A stretch of DNA of 64,000 nt from Exophiala sp. HKRS030 (lineage: Eukaryota > Ascomycota > Eurotiomycetes > Chaetothyriales > Herpotrichiellaceae). Shown piece by piece: positions 55,739 to 64,000 of the stretch. Location of the stretch: contig JAHWDD010000001.1 in assembly GCA_023897205.1 (NCBI GenBank), positions 7,564,001 to 7,628,000 of the forward strand, read 5' to 3'. Positions within the stretch are counted from its first letter, which is position 1; every line of letters begins with the position of its first letter. A program made the position numbers and the translations under genes. The notes under the pieces were generated by a model. That model made no database searches. It had not been told where the DNA came from and saw only the letters and a program-made list of their open reading frames with translations.

Positions 55739-58700
55739 ATGCGCGCCGCAACGCCCACATCTGTCAACACGATCGGCTCCAGTTCTCCCGATCCCCTCGC
55801 TAGTTCCTTCACCAATGACAATAATGTCACTTATCCTTCTCATGGCAGCCGCCAGTCCTCTCCTCAACGACGAAGCGCAAGTCCCTTGAAAGGTGTAAGA
55901 CGCTCCTCAAGATCGACCTCAGTCGACCTCGGCGTCATCCCCTCATCACCCTTCCGAACCGTCTCGGAACAGAACTTGAGTCCCTGGAAGATCAGAGTCA
56001 CTGTTGAAGCCGAACCCGAAGATACAACCATGGAAGGCATCTCCCCGATAAGAACCACGACGCTGACAACGAGAGTTCCCTTGCGACAGGATTCGTCTCC
56101 GATCGAAGGCAAGAAGACGGCATCTAGAGGCCGTAAACCTCGTCCCTCGTCTGATAAGAGTAGAAGAAGTGTCACTCCGCTTCGAACAGCCCGGGGAGCA
56201 AGCCGTACACGACGACAGAGTGTAACCGATTTGGATATCAGACCCTTAGGCGATGATGCTGAAAGTGATGACTGGACGAAACAGAAGAAGTCGCCGCGGA
56301 AGAAGAGAAGCACAAGAGCAAGAAAGTCTACAACAGCCGCCGAAGAGCGACAACAAACATCCCCCTCAACAATAAAGGACACGACGAGAGCATCATCCAG
56401 TGCACCGTTTGAGGTCCGGGCAGATACAGACATAGAGGATGGTGATGGAATCACTCATCAAGATGCTGCTGTTCCTGAAACAGGGTCACCAGAGCTTCGT
56501 CAGATTGACTTGAATAGAGTCTTTGTGCGGTCGCGGGCTCTGTCCACAAAATCACGGACAGATGAGGAGCAGGATCAGCTTCGTGGAGATTCGCCTGCTC
56601 ATGTCAAGAAACACTTGGATACCAAGGTATCTGATGCTCGGAAAGTCTCTGTCAATAGCGCTATGAGCTATCCTACCCCGTCGCCTACATCGTCTTACCA
56701 TGGCGAGTCTGACGAGCGGACGAGATTCAGCGACGACAAGTCTGCGGAAATTCGTCCTGAGGGCGACTTTGACACAATCCTGGAAAGTGAGGGTTTCACT
56801 ATGATTGATCTCGACTCAATACCTTCAGCGAGGCAACTCCGAAGTAGTCCGCTTGATGAACCCGACCAGAACAATGGCACTTCCCAGTCAAATCCACCAC
56901 AGCCCACGACAACAGAACAACGTCCAGCCTCAGAGCTCCATCCTACTACCAGGCAACGCCCGATGGTTACCTACCCGACGTTGAGCGTGGATGAAAGTGA
57001 TATCTCAAGCACCGTTCCGTCCTCGCCTCCCCCTCCTCGACAAGACAGGAGCCTACTTGCTGCTCCCATTGTTCCCGTTAGGAAGGTAACGCCCCAGATA
57101 TCCTCGTCGCCTAAATTACCCTCGCCGCCAAAACAAATACTTCGGCGTACTCCTCACCATGCACATCGAGGGTCTGCCGGTGTATTGTTTGCCGGTATCG
57201 CATTGCAGGATGTGGTTTCTCCCAGTAGTCAAGGGAGCATTCTGCACTCCACAAAGCGGTCAACAACAAGCTTACAAGAATCACCTGGCCCACTATTTGA
57301 CGGATTCGACTCGACCACCAAACGAGAATTGCGAGCAGGACTTCGGTTTGGGGAAGAGCTTGCTAAACGGCAGGCTTCTAGTCCGATCTTGGAGCAGAGT
57401 GTTCAGCGTACCAATTCGTCCGTGTCCGATGTTGAGTCTAAAGCACCGTTGAACAAAATTGCGAGGCCACCGCCTGAAACACAAGTATGGCGTGGTGAAA
57501 CCATTGTTCAGCGGACGCCTGTACAAATTTCAATCAATCCTGTGGAGAAGAATACGGGTTTGGATCAATCGCTGGTACAAACACCTCGGAATCACCCAAC
57601 CGGAATAGTCGATATCTCCTACCTTGACACTCAGGCCCGTCGTGAGAAAGAGTGGCAGCTGGAGAGGGAAGAGATTATCAGACAGATCCAGAATGCCAGT
57701 GAAAGTCAAGTCATCGTCATTAACAGTGATGACGACGAGAATGATGAAGAAACCGGGATTCGAAGATCTAAGGAGCAGGTTGCTACTCAAGACCTGTATA
57801 ATCGTGATTCTAGTCAAGATGGCTCTCCAGGCCTAGTATTCATGATGAAGATGCCGAAGAGGATATCTGGCTTGAGCAGGCGAAAAATTCATCGAGTCCG
57901 CACGGGATAGTTGACCGTGATCGGTGGGCGGAAGAGCAGAGCCAACCAAAAGTTGAGACGAAAGCAGAAGTGGCGAGCACAATCGTCGATCGCCCTCGTC
58001 GAAGTCTGATCCCTAGCCCTTGGAAGAGAGGAGATCCTATCAGTGCCCCACAAGAGCAGTCGACCTTCTTATGTTCGAATCTGGATGATCAGAGTGGCAT
58101 GCTGTTCTGGAAAGAACCCGAGACAAAAGTGAAATTTGGGGCTGGTGAAGTTCGTCGGGGCTTGCAAGGCAAGAAGCGTATAAGCGGTGTCTTCGACATT
58201 GATATCATGGCCGGAACACCAAAGAAAGACCAAGAGCAATATAGGAGAATAAGCTTCACTTCGAACAGAACGGAGGGGCACCAAGGTCAAGATTCAACTT
58301 TGGGAGACGAAGATTCTCAGAACCTGAATGATTCCATGGTCGCCGATGATGTTGACACATCGGAACAAAGGTACGAAGACTCATCTCTCGATCCGATTAA
58401 TAACACCATCGGCGCACCAGAGGCCATATCTTCTCCTGAGCCACCGGTCAAAATCCCTGTCAATTTCAACGACTCATCAATCAACATAACGACACCTCCA
58501 CACCCAGAAGAAGGTCGTCGATCGGGAACAAGGAAACCATTCCTTACCGAGGACGAGTCAACCTTGGATTCACCGCCACGCCCTCCTACCCCTCGGTCCG
58601 CAATGAAAGGTACCAGGCTTAGCCTAGCACTTGCTGTTGAAGATGATCGATCCGATACACCATTGCCCACCAGACGAGTCGTTTTCAGCGAGAGATCGCG

Positions 58701-59666
58701 AGGGGTCGATGTGGATGGGATGGAGAGCAGTTTCAGTATGAAATCGACCACTGACGATTCAGTCATGGATTCAACAGCCGGACATTTGGCTGAGCAATTG
58801 AATCGAGAACTGCAAGCTAGTGAAGATGTATATCGACCACAAGCACGGCCTCAACTCGAGGTTGAGGAACAGGCGACTCGGCTAGAGGACGTCTCAGAAG
58901 ATGTCACGCCTACGCCAAGAAAGGAAACTGTCCAAAGTCAACCAGTCGCCTCACAATCTGGGTGGCGGAACTGGATCTGGGGATCGAAAGTCAACGGGGA
59001 CAAGAAGGGCCCGTCAATATCGGAACAACCTCGCATTGTGAGCACTCCCGGAAGTGTCAAATCAGACTCAAGTACTCCAGGAGACAATGCTGTAGACAAG
59101 TCAACCTGGTCCAAGACGAAATCGTCTATTCCCACCTTGAACACCAACTCTCTTACCCGTTCCGAGCAACATCTCCCATCCTACCTGCGGTCTCCCTCCT
59201 ACCCTTCAGACCCGACCAGGGCCACCACCACTCCACTTCCCACTTTCGGTCCTTTCACCAACACGCACTTCCGCACCTTGCACATTATCTACCGCAAATC
59301 TCTTCGTCCGAAATTCCATGCCCCCGACAGATCCGCCCTTCAATACGCAAGCTTCTCAACACACAGCTGGAAATAGATGAGAGCGAGAATGGGTTAGATA
59401 GGGGTGTGATGACTTGGACAGTGGGTGAGGGTGAACTCGAGGTACTCGAGCGGTTCATGCAGGAGGTCGAATTCGGCTATGGTGCTGTTCCCTACCATGA
59501 GGAGACTGTCGATGTTATCTGGGGTTGGTCGGTCGAACAGTTGGTCCAGTGGCTGTGTAGAATCGTTGTTGGTGAGGTGGTCAGAGAGGAAGAATCGAAA
59601 GCGAGAGCCATGGCCAAAGCTAAAGCCAGAGAGAAGATAAATGCGAGAAGAGAAGCTGGATCGTAG
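55739..59666 (+). CDS. Very long AT-hook-like disordered nuclear protein (two frame breaks)
   Basis: Three consecutive frames together code for 1309 residues. The N-terminal part is Ser/Arg/Pro-rich with SPLKGVRRSSRST and a conserved-looking NLSPWKIRVTVEAEPED near 80. An AT-hook-like RGRKPRP lies near 130, with further KKSPRKKRSTRARK basic clusters, so chromatin binding is likely. Many S/T-P sites suggest CDK control. The middle contains SGMLFWKEPETKVKFGAGEVRRGLQGKKRISGVFDIDIM. The C-terminus is ordered, LLNTQLEIDESENGLD...WTVGEGELEVLERFMQEVEFGYG...WGWSVEQLVQWLCRIV, followed by a basic coiled coil. A base is missing near 57827-57836 and another in CCCCC 59321-59325. It resembles proteins annotated as AT DNA-binding in other ascomycetes; its molecular function is not known to me. 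Confidence 0.75.
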
Positions 59667-60524
59667 ATTCATTTCATCTGGAAAGTAAGATTCTACTGCC
59701 TTGTATATTGGGACTAGAAGGCGAGAACGGAGTTGTGTATATATATATATGAGAGTGGTTTAGCATAATTTCTTCAACGAACTCTGGGTCATACGATAAA
59801 ACTCGGCAGATGAATGATATTGGATGACATCCTCCGTTGACCGTGTCTCTGCGTGCGTGACACATGTCCAGTGCAGGTCTAGAGGTATAACCTATCTCGA
59901 TACTGTGCTTTTTGGGTTTCTGTTGTTTATATACTATCTGTGTATAAGGTATACACGCAGTTGCATACTATCCATGTATACACATCATTCATGCTAAATT
60001 AACGAAGGACATACTAATATACAAAATAGTTCAATCTGCCAAGAAGTATTAAGCTACGCCACTAGAAAACCGAGTCACGACATTGAAATTGGCCTCAGAA
60101 GGTAAACTCAATCAAAGTTTCGAACAATTGCAAGCTGCCGAAATGAACAAAACAGAGTTGTCTCCCTGCTTGATGAATACTCACTGGAGAGATTTCGACT
60201 GCCGATCGGGCCCTTGAGATAATCCTCACGACAGTTTGGAGACGTCCCAAAGCCAGAAAGCCCCTGATGGACACCTGTCAATAAGGCTGCCTGTGGCGGG
60301 CGGGAGGGCGTACGAAGCCTTGCCCATAATGAGCCTAGCAGCCTCAGCTGAATGCATGTGAGCCTCGAAGATGAAAGAGGGCCAGACCTGGATAAAGCTA
60401 AACTTGTTGCACAACAATACAGCTAATTATGTGCCATGTCGTCGGCTGAGATCTCAAGCTTCACGCCCTGCGCACTGATCCACCACCTTATTGGCGAGGT
60501 CTCGAAGAAGACGACAACAACAAC
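59667..60524. other. Intergenic spacer
   Basis: About 860 AT-rich bases, including a short (TA)n at 59737-59750. No gene is supported. Confidence 0.45.
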
Positions 60525-62449
60525 ATGGTCGCTGTGTTAATGTGTAGGTATAATCCCGAGGGGACCATCACACGCAGCGAAGTTGATCTCTCGACACCAT
60601 TCGTCGCCGTCTCACATGTTTGGGGCACAGCAGAATGGCAAACCGTGTCTGGTCTCGGCCTCGGCGAACTGCTACTTTCGAAACAAAAAGCCGCATTCCT
60701 CACCGAGAAACTCCCCGCCTTGGTCGGTGATGCTTATTTCTGGATGGACATCTTGTGCGTCGACCAGTTAAATGCCCAAGCCAGAGTCAATATCGTCCAA
60801 CACATCCCCGCCATCTATCGGTCGGCGCTGAAAACAATCGTCGTTCGTGATGGAGATGGACTTCACCAGTGCTGCCTGGAGGCGGTCAATGGCTTTCAGT
60901 CCTGGAACGCAGACGGCAAGGACAAGCTTGCAACGCATCTGGTCGAGGACATGAAACACCGAGACGGATGTAGAGAGGCATGGCTCGATCGACTCTGGCC
61001 TCTACAAGAGGTCTTGCTCTCCGACCATCTGCAGTTCACCTGTTGCGACGACTGGGACCCGCCACAGCGCGAAGCGCTCTTTGCATACCGACAGATCACC
61101 GACTTCTCCCACCTCAACGAGTCATTAAACAAGCTGGCGTATTCTTGGGCCGAGTACTGCGCCGATCCGAAGTTGGAATGGGAAGATCTTCCTGACTCGG
61201 ACGGGTTTATCAGAGCCGTCTTCACGAATGGAAGTGTGCAGCGACCGCGGCCCACGCAGCCCTTGACAGATATTGGAGGCGCGATCAAGACCATGTTTCG
61301 CCTACACCACAGCAGCACCCGGGCCACGAGCAAGCCGCGCGACTTCATCTTGGCCATCCTGCCGTCTTTTCAATGGTACAAGATCCCGACGGACGCCATA
61401 AACATGAGCTTTGGACAGCTCTTCGTGGACGTCTGCGAACAGGCCGCTCGAGCAGGCTATCCTTTCTACCCAAAGATCACTAAGGGAATGACTGAAGCCA
61501 CATCAAGTATTGCAGACAGTGCACTCCCCAGCACGAACCTCCCCACACCACAGTCACTCGGAGACTTCATCAAGCTCTTCGGCGGTTCACAATCTGTACT
61601 CAAACCTAGCACATGTCACGTCGGCATGTTAGTCGATAGCTTCGCGGCCAAGAGCGCCTTCACCGTGCCAGACATGGACTTTGCTCTACACATGATCGAA
61701 CGATCCATGCACTTCAACAAATACCTATGGAGCAGTGCATACCGAGGCGAGCTGTCCATCCACGGGTCCTGGCCCGACAAATGGGACATTTCCAAAACCG
61801 TGTACAAGCGCGAATACTTCCACAACCTCACACCGTCGCAACTCGCCGCCGCCCGCCTGCAACCAGACTACTACGAGGTCCAAACAATCCAGATCCTTAA
61901 CTGCATGTGGATGGGACTGGAAATGGAGATCCAAAGCCCCGACGCGACGAAGGACTGGCGATATTTCCGCAAGTGGCTTGTCCAGGAAAACCCGCCGCAT
62001 TACAAAGACACCTTACTCCTGCTCGCGGGACTCGTCAGCTGCGGTCTGGGAATCAGCATGCTGCGCTGGGCCCGCGACCTGATGATGACTCCGTACATTG
62101 TGTTCCTGGATCCTGGCTGCCAGCAGTCTCTGTTCGCGCTCGCCAACTCCAAGAACCTGCGAGACTTCGACTCGCTGCCGCGCGTCGACAAGCGATTGAT
62201 CTACTGTGTACAGAGGCCGTCGAATGGACCCCCGTGTCGGGCATGGACAACGTGCTCATGCCCATGGAGGAGGTGCGAGGTGTCCGCGGCGTCGATACCA
62301 AGATAGGCTGTGTCATGGGCCTGGTTGCCGATTTCTGCGACATGACTCTGAGCGAAGCCGAGCTGAATGAGAGATACAAGACTTTGCATTATAATGTTCT
62401 GTCGTTGGAAGATGGGAAGCTTGGTGTCGTGGATCCGTTTTGGATTTGA
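60525..62449 (+). CDS. HET-domain protein (one frame break)
   Basis: A member of the fungal heterokaryon-incompatibility (HET) domain family, linked to non-self recognition and regulated cell death. The HET domain covers about residues 20-170: FVAVSHVWGTAEW, FWMDILCVDQLNAQARVNIVQHIPAIYRSALKTIVV and WLDRLWPLQEVLLSD. The long C-terminal region is helical, with a hydrophobic LLLLAGLVSCGLGISML segment near 505-521 that might be a membrane helix. Near the end the frame breaks; reading on from CCCCC at 62229-62233 with one more base gives VSGMDNVLMPMEEVRGV...LGVVDPFWI and 641 residues. The first-frame end after that point is Arg/Cys-rich and looks unreal. No partner NLR or HET-s-type gene is adjacent. 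No intron is needed. Confidence 0.85.
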
Positions 62450-63286
62450 CGTGTGTCGTCTTACTTAGTCTCCCCGAACACAAATTCAGATACAAAGTGC
62501 CAGAAGGGCCTCTCATGGATTATCCGACTACGTACCAGCGAATGTTGTCCGCGATGGTTATCCATTTGATGTGGCGGGCAGTTACATCCACGAGACGAAA
62601 AGGGGTCAATGTACCAGATTTCACCACCAGGATCATCAAATGCCAAACCTTGCTTACTAGATAAAGAGGACGGTACATTGCTGAACGGGGGTTTATCACT
62701 CGATGCGTGGATTCTATGTACCAAGTCTGACGAATATTGCGAGCAAACAGACTACCCCTCGCCCCGAGCCGGCACGTCTTCCACACGATGAAAGAAAAAA
62801 GAAACGGAGAGCCTATGAGATACCCATAAGAGGCGGCCGTCTTTATAGCTGTTTGACTTTGAAGCCTGGCACGTAGCGAGATCGAGTCAAGTCGACTGTG
62901 GAAGACTAAAGAGCACCAAAGACACTGGCGGACGAAATAAAAGTAAAGGTGCTTGGGTATTTACATATGCTAAAACTAATATACTGTTTGTCAGTGATAT
63001 CCCACTGAACTCAATGTCTGCCTCGAACGCCCTCCTCGCGTGATTGGCCGGTTCAAAAACTCCCATATAGATATGTCGCCATTTTTGACTGGTACCAACA
63101 TCCACAAAAGTTACCTTCGGGATATTTGGGAAATACAGCAAGGCTTTTAGGTATGGAGTCCCCACGCAGTCGACTTTTGATTTCTGGTTTCCTTGCCAGT
63201 TCAAACCCAGGTGGAAGAGAGTTAGTTCGTCTGATATTTTTCTGACCGCTTTGATCGTAATTGAGACTCGTCCAATTCGCCTTCTC
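62450..63286. other. Convergent intergenic spacer
   Basis: About 840 bases between the convergent HET and thiolase genes. Short frames look accidental. Confidence 0.45.

Positions 63287-64000
<714 letters not shown>

Overview
This 64 kb window is nuclear DNA of a filamentous ascomycete (Pezizomycotina). It has dense genes on both strands, short introns of 50-70 bases with GT...AG ends, and fungus-specific families: a HET-domain protein, a bZIP/DUF3425-type factor, a fungal transcription factor, an Sds3-type deacetylase subunit and a fumarate reductase-cytochrome b5 fusion. The gene content would fit a eurotiomycete such as a black yeast (Chaetothyriales), but I cannot prove the order. There is no sign of bacterial, viral or organellar sequence.

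Layout. 1-5.1 kb: 3'-truncated PLP decarboxylase (-), MTQ2-type methyltransferase (+), F-box protein (-). 6.0-8.5 kb: a tandem pair of paralogs of a family I do not recognise. 8.7-16.4 kb: housekeeping block with mitoribosomal bL31m (-), an RRM protein (+), MOB1 (-) and mitochondrial malic enzyme (-). 16.4-21.6 kb: gene-poor 5 kb with tandem repeats. 21.6-25.3 kb: TFIIS (-) and fumarate reductase-cyt b5 (-). 28-42 kb: an accessory-looking stretch with two dehydrogenases, an O-methyltransferase, two regulators, one large disordered protein and one small unknown gene. 43.3-48.2 kb: secreted sulfatase (+) and amidohydrolase (-). 49.4-59.7 kb: ankyrin-like protein, Sds3-type subunit, secreted aldose 1-epimerase and a very long AT-hook-like disordered protein (all +). 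60.5-64 kb: HET-domain protein (+) and the 3' part of an acetyl-CoA acetyltransferase (-) running off the right edge.

The strongest window-wide signal is technical. Nine genes are each broken by one or two frame changes, eleven in all, and every one is a missing single base. Nine of the eleven lie in runs of C or G. After allowing for the missing bases, each of these genes has a coding length that is an exact multiple of three. This looks like systematic homopolymer under-calling in the assembly rather than nine independent pseudogenes, so I describe those genes as intact in life, with breakpoints given. The most novel biological candidates are the tandem unknown paralogs at 6-8.5 kb with matching TATA boxes, the small unknown gene at 28.1 kb, and the backbone-less group of tailoring enzymes and regulators at 28.7-41.9 kb.
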